A program made the translations under genes and the position numbers. 64,000 nt of DNA. Source: Brachypodius melanocephalos (taxonomy: Eukaryota; Chordata; Aves; Passeriformes; Pycnonotidae). This document shows, one piece after another, positions 22,601 to 34,600 of this stretch (position 1 is the stretch's first letter; each line of letters opens with the position of its first letter). The stretch spans positions 1,789,726 to 1,853,725 of the forward strand of contig VZSR01000680.1 in assembly GCA_013398615.1 (NCBI GenBank), read 5' to 3'. Under the pieces are notes generated by a model that worked only from the letters and a program-made list of their open reading frames with translations, was not told where the DNA came from and ran no database searches.

Positions 22601-25600
22601 TTCCTGCAATAGATGGAGTTGTCTTTTCTAGCTTTTAGTAGCCAGTTTCCTACTTTGGAGAAGATTTTTTTTAGATCTTAGACATAATAAAAACCCTGCA
22701 GTACAGCATGTGCTTTCCCCACTAAGGGCATAATGGATGTTGCCTCTGTGAGGCCTGTCCTCCTCACCAGCTATTGCTTTGGAAGGTTTTAAGAAGTTGT
22801 TTCATAAACTGCACACAGATATGTCATAAAATGAGGTTTGGCTGTATCTGAAAAATCTCTCTAGCTGTGTGATGGCCATTGCTGCTGCTACCAGAGTCAC
22901 ATTCTCTATAAATGAGTGTTCTCCAGACCTAAAAAATTTCCAGTAAAATGTTGGCTGTTTTCAAACCAACCACAGAACACAGTAACATACCAGGCATTTC
23001 CTTTAGGGTGCTGCTGCTTTAGTTGCTGTGCTAACTGGGTTTCTTCAGTGATTTCAGCTGTCCTGAAATAATCACTATCAGCTGAGAATCCATCTGAAAG
23101 TAAGGGTTCAAACCCTTTAAACATGTTTAGAGAGATGTCATATTTTTTCACTGCATGTGAATTGTGATTGTCTTATCAGCCTGTAAAGCTCCAGCATGAC
23201 CCATCACACTTGAAGGAGAGAAGCCCAAAGTGATGGATCCTCTTTGAGGCACCAGAGCAGGACAGGAAAGGGACAGCTGGTGAGGAACACAGCCTTGCAT
23301 CCTACAATATATGCACTGGAGAATTCCTCCTGGCCCCTGCTGCTCTGGGTGTTAGGAGAGAGAGTGTCCTGGCTCCAAGTTTTGTGCTTTTGTTATGGAG
23401 TTCAGGCTGTCATAGCCTTTAAGGGAATCTGTAAGATGAACTGAGTGGATTGACTAAGAATATCTTACTGTCCAAGATTAGGAGTGCCACAGTTCAGCTG
23501 TGTCTGCTCGCTGTACCCCATCAGTGTGTTGGTGTATTTGATGAACAGTCTTGAGGTGAACCAGCACTTCTCTGCAGGAGAAGAACAGCTCCTATTCACT
23601 TTCCTTCTTTCTTTTCATGCAAAATGGGAGAGCAGCATCTTCATTCCAAGTCCATTCTGAAGAGATTCATCACATACTCACATTGTTTCAGATGAAGATT
23701 CGTAATGCCCTCCTGCATTGCTCCTTTACTTCCAGTTCAAACTGTTTGTTTCAGGGAATCATGGGGCCAGATTTCCTGTGGTACATCTTTCCCTTTCATG
23801 GTTTCAGGTCTCTTTCACCCTTTCCCCTACTCTGTGTGCCCAACCCCTAGGTTTACACACAACATGAAGATGCAGCAAAGCTGTATTTGTCATCTTAGTC
23901 CTTTGGACTAGTTGGTGCAGTTGGACCTTTGAAGTCAGCTGGCTTCCCTCTTGTCTAAACATCTCTCCAGGTCTAATCAATACCTTAAGTGGCCAGTCAG
24001 CGTGTGTGTGCATTGCCAGAGACAGCATTTCCACAGTTTGTTGTAAGAAGAGCGGAAAAAATCAAGAGTACAAATCCCAGCTGCCAGCACTTAACTGCTG
24101 TCCCTGCTACAAAAGCCTGACTTTGTCCTCCTGATAACAGCCAGGTGTCCTTGTTCAGGAGGAATTAATTTGGGGTAGCAGATCAGGCCAAGCACACTTT
24201 GTTTCCCTGAATGTTGAGCAAAGGGAGCCTTGGTTAAAGGGAAGTGCAGTTGCTGTAGTTTTGTGAGAATGCAGATATAAAGGGAGATTGGAAGACAAAG
24301 AATGTGACTCAGTATAATGATTGGCCAATCTGTCATTCTGAGGATCAAATGCTGTAAGTAGATTTGGAGTCTTTTTCCAGCTGGCAGTTAGATGGATGAG
24401 CCTCACTAGTGAGAGAGTTTTCTGGACAGGACAAGAGAGGTTTTATCAGAAAGGTACACAGTGACTGTTGAAAGTGGTTTTCTTACTGGAAACCTAAACC
24501 AGTGTGTGCCTGTTGTAAGCATGAGTTCCAAAAATTCTGCATGACATGCTGTTACTGAAACATGTTGGATTAGTGCTCTCACAGTCTCTGTTGCCTGTAT
24601 CCTCCTATGCTGAGAAGTGATGGTCATGTTTTGTTTTCTCACATTCCATAGTGCTGAGCCTCTTACAGAGTAAATGGAGTGAAGGGCTAGATCTGTACCA
24701 CATTTTGCAAACATAATCAATTCATGTGTTTAAAGGATTATAAACATCTTAATAAGAAGTGTGATTTTGACCCCCTTGACCTGGACTCACTTCCAAATCC
24801 GTACCTGACTTCAGCTGGTTATGTGGGCTGGGAATTGGAGGAGTTTGAGGGTCACATCACTGACTGTGCTGAAGAATGGGCAATCCTAACTGGCACTGGC
24901 TTGGTGAGCTCACCTAGGCTCAGGTGTCCCTTTGGTTTGGTTTCTGCATCAGGTTGATAACTGCTCCATAGCTCAGTGCCCAGTAATGAACAGCTACTCA
25001 ATCCTGGAATGTATAAAGACCTTTCCATTAGAGGCAACTGTGCAGAATAGCTGCTATTGGAGATTGTTACCTAAAAAACCCCTCCCTTTTTGATCTAGCT
25101 GGAATGCTACTGCTAAGAAATTTATCCAGTTCTTTTTACTTCTCCTTACCATTTGCACAAGAAACAATTCAGGGCTTCTCACTCCAGGAATCATGTTTTT
25201 GGGTAACGTTCTTCAGCTTATCTTTCTTTTGCAGAAAATATTCACTGCAGCAGCTGAATAAACACTAATTACATCATAGAAGTCTAAGGTTATGCAGATA
25301 TTAACCTCATTTTTTGCTTTGAACTTGCCACAAGTTATGGCAGTCCTGTTAAAATTAACAAACTACCTTTTTTAAAAACAACCTTTGCTTGTACACATCA
25401 TGTCTGTGTAAACATAATTCAGAGCTAGCACATGAATGCATCATGCACACACAATGTTTGAATATTTTTGACCTTAATCATGCCCTATCTGATGGATTTT
25501 CTTCATGACATCTTCTGTAAAATTAGAGAACTTAGTTCCAGCCATATTTCTGCTGTCTCCTTCTCAAGATTCTTGAAGTCTCTCAGAGAATCCAACATAC

Positions 25601-28600
25601 AGCAGGTATCCATCAGGACAGGCATCCTAGCTGTTACCATACTAGTAGAGCTCAAGTTCTTTTGGATGCCGTGCTGCACATGCTTTTGTACAGGAACAAA
25701 GTAGTGATAAAGCTGCATTGGATTTTATCCAAAATAAACCTGGGGTTTTCTGAATGAATCAGTTAGCGTGCAAAATACTGTATCTGTTGAAAAGCATGTT
25801 AACATGCTCCCCTACTAACAGAGCTCTGGTTTATCCTCATATTTTTCTGTCTTGTGATACCAGAAAGCTGAACCAGCATTCCTCAGTTTAACAAAATGGA
25901 TCTGACACTGTATTCTCACATGTTACAGCTTTCCTGTTGGGTTTCTCCCTCCAAATTAAAGGACATATTTTATCCATTTATTCTGAACACAGATGATGTC
26001 ATCAGCATTTCCCATAAGGGCTTTGTCTTTAGGATGCCTGAGATTTCTCTGGCTGATTTGCATGAAACATTGTGCTGTTGGCAAAATTGTTGAAGGAGCA
26101 TCAGGCTCAGTGGAGCAGTGCTGCTTTTCCTACTTGATCATCCTTGGCACTGCAGTCCTGAGGTGTGCCAGGAGCCCAGCAGCTGAAGGGAGAGACAGGG
26201 GGTTACAGTCAAGGAAAAAAACCCCATTCTTTTTAGTGAGATTCCTTGAGATGTCATAATCAGAATAGTTTTTACCTTCTGCTTCCCACCGCCTGATTCT
26301 TTGCCCATCCTGCAGAACCAACTCATAGTTAAGGGAGGCTGCAGAGAGGCCACAGCCCTTCTGTGCTGTTAAATCCCTGAAGAGGGTTTAAGAAGTCACC
26401 CATGGCCTCAAAATGAACTTTTTGCTCAGAGATTTCCAACTGGGAGCCACATGAATGTGCACGTGTGTACAGCTGAATCAGCAACAAAGCTGCAGCTGGG
26501 AGGGGCTAAGCCTTTCCCTTTTCTAAATATTCATTAGCAACTCTTCATGCCCAAATAGAATCACTTCCAGTGCAATCAGCAGTCGACACCCAATATGTGA
26601 GACACACACGCTTTGAGATTTATAAAGAGCAGGGATTTGCCCGTGAATTACCATTTTTAAACCAAACTACAAAGCCAAGAGAAAATGGTTTTCACTGTTC
26701 AATTGTTACGTCTTAGAAGAATGGCCTTGAGGGTGGAGTGCTTTTTATACTGCTTGTTTTTCACTTCCCTCTATTCTCAGGAGATGTTTGGCAGGATCTT
26801 TAGACGATATGAATTGTGATGTCACCAAAACAATGGGCCTGGACCACAGTTCTCCTTCAACAAATCCTCCATGATCCCTCTTTGGATGCACTCCTTCAGA
26901 CAAGCTTGCTTAGCTTGGGCTGGTTTGAATTTTTGGGTTATTTGGTTGGAGTAGAGGTGTGTTGCCAGGGCTTGGAGGGAAGAGCTGGTGTCCAGAGCCA
27001 GGGATTGTCCTTCTGGGGAGGAACTTGGCTAAAGACTCATTTGTACAAAGCCCTGCAAAAACCTACAGCCAGCTCTGCATTTCGGTTCAATGTGCATCAC
27101 TTTTCAACACGCTTAAGATTGATTGCAGACAGCAGCACTAAAAATAAGGTTATTTGTAATCCTTTGTATGAAATGTGATGCATATGATGCTTGTCAGCCA
27201 GAGGGCCCCAGACAGGGTCCCTATTCCCAAAGAAGAGTTTAGACACAAATGCATGGATTTCAGGCAGAGAGTTATTTACTAGACTGGTTTAATCTGAAGC
27301 ATTAGAAATGGCACTTAGCTTTCAGTCACTGGCATGAATTCTGGACACACAGAGGGATTCAAGAGAAATATTGCCTTAGTAATGACAGAATTTTCACCAT
27401 TATTTTGGGTAAGACTAGAAGGATGACCTGGGTCATAGAGTACAGAGCACTGTTATAAACTACCATCTAAATGTAATTCTGTTTATAAGTATAATGATTT
27501 TCTTACTAAAACATGTTTGGTTTACTTGATCCCATAATTTTGATTGTTGTTTACTGTAATAACACTGTAATACTGCAATACTTGTTGACAGGAACTGTGT
27601 CCTTTCACAGATTTTACTTATCTATGCCTAAAATGGTCTGTTTCTCTCAGTTTCTCCTCATTTAGCAGAACTTTGATTTCCCCTGATCATCCTCCTAATC
27701 TTTCTTTACACATTTTTCGTTTTGATGTAATCTTTCCTAGGCAGGGAAATATGCAATACTACAGAGCTTGGCACTGCAGAACTGATAACTGCATTAAGAG
27801 TTCCTACCTCAAAATGACTGATGCATCCCACAATCTCGTTTGACTCTTTAATTTTTGCTTTGAATTATAATTACTAGTTGGGAATATAGCTTGTTCCCTG
27901 CAAAAAAAAAACCAAAAAACCAACCAAACAAAAACCCCTCAATTACTGGAGGGAATTACCTTCTTCTCCTTTTGCCTTCCCCACATGTGAATATCTGCCA
28001 GCTGAGCAGATACCAACTCTATCTGATGTGTGTCAGAGTGATCAAGAATAGTTTAAATATTTCAGCTGATCTTAGCAGCTGCAACAAGTTAGGAGGTGGG
28101 TGTGCAGACAGATGGAAGGGGGCTGTAAGGGCCCTGCAGCAGGAGCACCTGAGAATGATGGCTCTGGAACCAGGGTAGCCAGAGGAGACAGATGCTTGTC
28201 CTTAAAAAACTGCAGAAAATGATTTGTGAAGATGTAGTCTTGAACAAAACGTGGCTGCCTCATACTGCTCACAAGTACATGAGATTTGCCTTCCTCTGTG
28301 CAACAAGCAGATGGAAGGATCTCACTTATTTTTCATTAAGTAATCAGTCCCAGGATCATTCAGGTTGGAAGGGACTTCTTGAAATCCTCCAGAGTTGAGG
28401 CACTCTCACAGTAAGGGAGTGTTTTGTTGTGTTCAGATGGAACTTCATGTGGTATAATTTGTGTCAAGTGTCTCTTGTCCTGGCAGTGAACACTGTGGAG
28501 AGGAGTCTGGCTCCCTCTTAATCCCTTCCTCTCACATGTTTATAAAAACCCATCGGATCCCCCCAGTAAGCCTTCTGTTCTCTGGACTGAGGAGTCTTCT

Positions 28601-31600
28601 TGTCTCTCCTCATATGAAAGGTACTCCAGTGCACAGATTGTCTTGGAGGCCCTGCCCTGGACTCAGTACAGCAAGTCCATGTCTTTCTCGAACTGGGGAG
28701 CCCAGGGCTGGACACAGCCCTTCAGATGTGGTTTCCTCAGCCCTCTGCAGAGGGGAAGGATCACACCTCGAGCCCTGTGTCCAGTTCTGAGCCCCTCGCT
28801 ACAAGAAAGACATTGAGGGGTTGGAGCATGTCCAGAGAAGGGAACAGAGCTGGGGAAGGTTCTGGAGCATCAGGAGCATCTGAAAGAGCTGGAGGAGCTC
28901 AGTCTGCAGAAAAGGAGGCTCAAGAGGGACCTTCTCACTTTCTACAGCTCCCTGACAGGAGGATGCAGCCAGGTGGAGGTAGAGACATTGGCAGGGGCTG
29001 CCCAGGGAGGTTTGAACTCTCCATCCCTGGAGGTGTCCAAGGAATGCCCGGATGTGGCACCCAGTGCTCTGGGCTGGGGACAAGGTGGGGTCAGTGAAAG
29101 GCTGGACTTAATGATCTCAGAGGTCTTTTCCAACCTGAATAGTTCCATGATTCTGTAAGAGGTTGACCAGCTTGTAGTTCCCCAGATGTTCTCTCATCCT
29201 TCTTGAAGTCAGGGAGACACTCGTTCTCCTTCATCCTTCAGGAACTCCTCTCATTCACCATGAGCTCCAAGATCACCATGTGTATCCTGGCAGTGTCATC
29301 TTCTCCTCAGCACTCACGGGTGAAACTTGTCAGGGCCATCAGTCAAAAAACTTAGGAAAAAGAACTCATTAGAGAGCTGTCCCTCTGGATAACCAGTTAG
29401 GGTTTTTACAAAGTTTGCATATTTGTTACACAAGGAGCTGTTCAGTGTTCAGAGTACAAGATAATTAATAGAAAAGTGTGACTCGTGTTTTATTCCAAGT
29501 TCTGATACACCTGCTGTGCAGTGAACTTTTGCACTTGGAATATGAAGCAAACCTGTAGTGTTTTTCAGTTCATTAACAGTATGCAGTTTTATTAAATTAG
29601 AAGCTTGCAAAAATATGCTCCACACAAATATTTGTCTTTGCCATGCTTTTCCCCTCAGTTTCAGTGTTGGTATAAGTTGGTAACAGGATTAATTTTTCTT
29701 TCATATCTTAAGTGATCAAAATACCATATACCTTTTTGTTCCTCTCTACAGTACTTTTGCATTTACAGACACACTTCTGAGTAAAAAATTGAAAACAGAT
29801 TAACTGGATAATAATCTCAGGAAAAAAACAGTTCTGCAAATTTACTTGTAATGAGATTCATCTGTTTTTCATATCAGGTATTTGATTTATCCTGTATTCT
29901 TCAGGATTTTAAAAGGTTGCTGGTTGCTATTGCTGCTTTTGATTATAAGGGAGTGCAATCCCAAAGATCCTTTTATTTGGCAGGACTATCTGAAGTGGTT
30001 TCTGCCAGTGTATCAGTCCCTAAGCTGTGTCTTTGTGTGGAAAGTTAGGAGAAAATGCAATTTGCTTCACGAAGGAAGGAAAATCTCCAGCACTGGGCTT
30101 TATTGCAAGGTGCTGAGAGGTGCTTTGTTTGGCCATGGCTGCTTTTTGTGTGAGTGCCCTGTTCTGTGTGTAGGTCAGGGAGGGAAAAACCTGACTTGCT
30201 TGTGTTTGGCTGGGTTTTTTTTTTTTTTTTTAAACTGGCAGATGCAATACCATTTATTAAGGTTGTATTAAATATCTTGTGTTTTTCTCTCTTTCCTCAT
30301 TTCTGCAGATCTGTCAGTGGAAGAATGCTGTGACAAGGGTGTTGAATGGGCAAATAAAAACAGAATATGTGCTTCTCTGCCGTTAATATCCGAGTCTAGA
30401 GAATGCAGGTACATAGTTACATATCATGTATTAAACCCCAGTTTATGCTCTAACGTGAAACCACAGGTATTAACTCACAAGATGAGGCACCCAGCTCTTA
30501 TTTCCCAGCAACAGGGTTGCCCAGAGAAGCTGTGGCTGCCCCACCACTGGAAATGCCCAAGGCCAGGCTGGACAGGGCTTGGAGCCAATTGGGATACAGG
30601 AAGGTGTCCCTGGCCATGGCAGGATGTGAGCATTAAGGTCCCCTCCAACTCAAACCATTCTGTTCTTTCTGTGATTCTGTGAAACGTATCTGACTGTAGA
30701 AAATAAAACCCTTCAGTTAATACACAGATTTCTTAATCCTACTGAGAATTGATAGGATATTTCTGTTTGGTAGTCTACTAAGTGAAATAATGAAGGCAAA
30801 TGTTTAATTAAGATTTTGATTCTACTGCATTTCTTATATGTTATTTTGGCATTTGTATTCTTTATGTCAATGATAGTTGGCTTTATTTTTTGCTGTTCCT
30901 TGCATTTGTTGCCTTTAATTAGTGGAGCTAACAACTGATAGTTTGAGAGGCAGCTTCACAGAGAAATTAGTATTTAAAACACTTTACTTTTCTTCCCTCT
31001 ACTCAAATGGATTGCAAAGTGATTTAACCTTGGTAATTGTAGAAGTGTTGGGTTGATCTTTATTACAGAAAGAATGTGTCTTCCAGGGAAGCCTATCCTT
31101 GTTTTCTGACTTTTGCATTTATACTGGCGTTGAAAGCAGTCTCTTATGCAGAAGAATTGACAGATAGGAAATAAATGCCAATTTAGGAAATACTTGAAGA
31201 GTCATAAGAATTACAGACAAAACAGAGGCAGGAAAAACAGGAGACCAAGTTTATTGAACAATCTGGGAGTGAGTATCTTGATGATTTAATAATCATTGGA
31301 TTAATGTGAGTTGAGATTCTGCTGTAAATAATTTATTCTTCAAAAGATTTTCATTTTAGAGACTCACTAGGACTTCATAGGAACTGAGGAAAAAAAGCTC
31401 ACTAATACTTCATCTAGCTTTTGTGCATAACTGAGATGCAGTTAAGGAAATTATCCTAGTGAAATAAAAGGCACATGTTCTGTGAGAGGTATAAGCACAT
31501 TCCTGTGGTTGTTTAAACCCCAGCTGGGATCCCCTGATCATCTAGTGAGGCAGTGTTGACCATCTGCCTTGAGTGCTCTGGAAAAGTGGCAGGGGAGAAA

Positions 31601-34600
31601 GCTGTATCACTTGATGCCAGGGGGAGTTGTTTGCCCTGTGTATTTCAGCTTCAGCTTGCAAGTTTAGCAGCTGAACATAAGGGGAAAACACATTCTGAAG
31701 TGAACTGGTTTGGTAAAGTTCCTGAAATAAAAGGGATTTTTTGCAGTTACTGTGCAAAGACTGTGTAACGCAGAAGAGAATGGATGTGAATCCTTTCCCC
31801 AATATGCTTTACAAGAATTTCCATGCTGGTTTTGAGTCATCAGTTTAGAATAGTAATAACTTAGGGGTGCCTCAGATTCAGACCCTCCCTCAAAGCAGCC
31901 TGCTGGTAGAGTCTCTTGTTTGTGTGAGGAACCAACTGCCTTATTGAGTTAGAATTGCATCCCCTTGGCCATTTCCCAACCATTTAAAATACATCCACGG
32001 TAATCATAGAATCACGGAATGGTTTGGGTTAGAAGGAGCCTTAGAGACCATTCAGTTCCAACCCCTGCCATGGTCATGGACATCTTCCCCTGTCCCAGGC
32101 TGCTCCCAGCCCCATCCAGCCTGGCCTTGGGCACTGCCAGGGATCCAGGGGCAGCCACAGCTGCTCTGGGCACCCTGTGCCAGAGCCTGCCCACCCTCAC
32201 AGGGAAAATGTCTCCCATAGTAAAGAAGGAATTGGTTTCCAGCCCTGTCATTCTCATCTCTGCCGTGCATCCCAGAAACAAGGTGACAGTCCTGGCTTCC
32301 AGCATATTTGCAGCATTCTTCTCCCAAAGTCCCTTGTGGCTCCTGAGGGACTCGTCAGCTGTGTCAGTGTCACTTACTGAGTGTGGTGTGGTTCAAACTA
32401 CAGACATACTTACATTTTTGTCCTACACAGGGTGAGCCAGACCCTGTGTGAAGTTCCCAAATTCCAGAGATCCCTCTGCTTGCTCTTACTCCATTGCATT
32501 TAAGCTGAAACAAGGCTCTGGGCCCAATGTCTGCAATCTCTCACTGTGGTTTCTTGCCCCACACATGATTTTATCTCGTTGCATTCTCTCTCTGGACAAT
32601 GTCAGTGTTTATCTCTGTGTCTTTGTGACTCAGTAATTTTAATGAGTAATATCTCTGGCTGCCATCACAGTGAGTCTTTTCCCATTCATTCATTTTTCTT
32701 GTGGCGTGGTTAAACTCACAGCAGCTGGAAAGGGCTGCCATTTAAATTTGGAACTCAACCTGTCCAGTAGGTCTTCTTCCTTTCTAAGTGAAGAGTTTCC
32801 CCTGCACAGAGCTCTTAGCAAGTGAGCTTAATTCCCATGCCAGAAACAGTCTATCTCCACATAGAGGTATTTGCATGCCTTTAATAACGTGTAGCCTTTC
32901 TGGAATTACATCAGGAATAACATTATTTATTAGTGTTGCAAGAATGCAGACTGAAGAATCCAAGGCTGGAAGACCTAGCTTGTTTTTGCAAAATCATTCT
33001 TTTTAATTTTGATATTTTATCTGAGACCTTCCACTGTGCACATGAATAGCACTGGCACGGCTTGAAGGAAGTTGAATGAGAGAGATAGAGGGATATAAAA
33101 GCAGATCAAAAAGACATTGTTTTCAGAAAAAAAAAAAAAGAGTTAAATTTTAATGCTTTTATGAAAATAAGTGAAATAAAAAATAGGTGATGATGAAATC
33201 TGTGCTGGTTTAGGAGTACATCCTCCAGACAGGAGAATAATAGATGTGAAAATATTGTGGATGTAAGTGGGTGTGCAGATTTTCATTTGGAAATTAACTC
33301 CATGAAAATCAGCCACATTTGTTAAATTTTAGCAGAAAGTAAAAGTGAGAATATAAAGGATGATTTCTCAACTTGATTTATGATCAAATTATCATCAGTG
33401 AAATAACTTTTAGATCAACATCTGAAACAACAAATGAGGATTTTTTAAATGTCTTTGTGATTTTTGTTCACTAGTGAGCCACGCATGAAACTCATCCTTC
33501 AGAAATTCATGATTTTACCTGAAATATCTTAAAGGAATATCAGTTATGAGGCCTCATGCTCCTAAAGGTTCAATATTTCATGTAATACAGTGTCTGCCAT
33601 ATTGTGAATACCTGCTTATTTTCAGAAAAAAATTAGTGCAACTTGCCTGCAGGATTTGGGCAATGAAGTGTGGTTTTATTGTTGTTGTTCTCAGAATGAA
33701 CAAATGGTATTTTAATCTAGTACCCAATTAATGTTTAATTCCTTATTCCAGTTGGGTTGGACCACATGACTTAGGAATACAGCTGTGGGAAACATTTTAA
33801 GAAACTTTCTTGTTTGGGTTGAAATGGCATGTTTTTCAGAGATTTCACAGAGTTGGCTTGTGTTTGTAAAAACAAAGCCACACCAGGAATCAAACAGATC
33901 TACTGAAAGGCTGCTGTTGTTTGTTTATTTGTTTGCTTGTCTGTGGCTGACATATCTAGCTCCTCAAGAGAATCTGGAGGGGTGAAGAGGCTGGAAAGTC
34001 TCAGCTCCCACACTCTTGGGCTTGGAGTTCAGCTTTTAGAGGCTTCCAAAGCCCTGAAAGTCAGACCACCCCAGAGCTGGGCAGGGAATGGAAATTCTGC
34101 TTCAGAGGGAATTTCAGCAACAAAAAAGCTACACATTCTTCCAAATTGGAACTAAATCAGATATCAGAAACTTCAAATATCCTGCCAAATAAAGTTACTG
34201 TCCCGGGCTTAACTTCTTGCTATGATTTTAGAGTCTATTTTTGAATAATTTGTTCATGAAATTTTTGTTCCTATGCATTGAAATATCGTGGCTGTTTTTG
34301 TCCAAGTGAGAACACTACAGTCAGACCATTACTAATCACGGAACTGTAGGATTCTAGAGTGGTTTGGGTTGCAAGTGCCCCATGTACAATCTAATAAATA
34401 GTAATTGAATTCTTCAGGAACGTATCTTGACAACCTGGTCTCACCCACACTCACAGAGATAAATAATCTGAGCCCAGTACCCACATGCCCTCTGCTTTTA
34501 GTTGCTGAGGGAGTCCCTCATTGTGCCTGGGAGCCGAAAGGTCATCCCGTGGTCCTGGAGAGCAGGAAAGCTCCTCCAGACAGGATGCATGGTAAGCCAC

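Larger units (their letters stand above)
16643..30308 (+). other. FBLN1: FBLN1 intron 1 (13.7 kb)
   Basis: It begins GTAAGA and ends TTCTGCAG. The first 350 bp are still CpG-rich. Apart from the repeats and the exon-like segment listed separately, I see no gene. Between 19360 and 19990 the + strand is strongly purine-rich, which produces long but meaningless minus-strand frames. First introns often carry enhancers; nothing here identifies one by eye. Confidence 0.85.

Noticed and set aside
28726..29097. 123-codon + strand open frame in intron 1
   Set aside because: It falls within CR1 3' sequence, which has long open stretches but lies outside the functional CR1 reading frames.
32019..32435. 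138-codon + strand open frame in intron 2
   Set aside because: Its first half is antisense CR1 3' end and its second half is intron sequence. It does not join any FBLN1 exon in phase.
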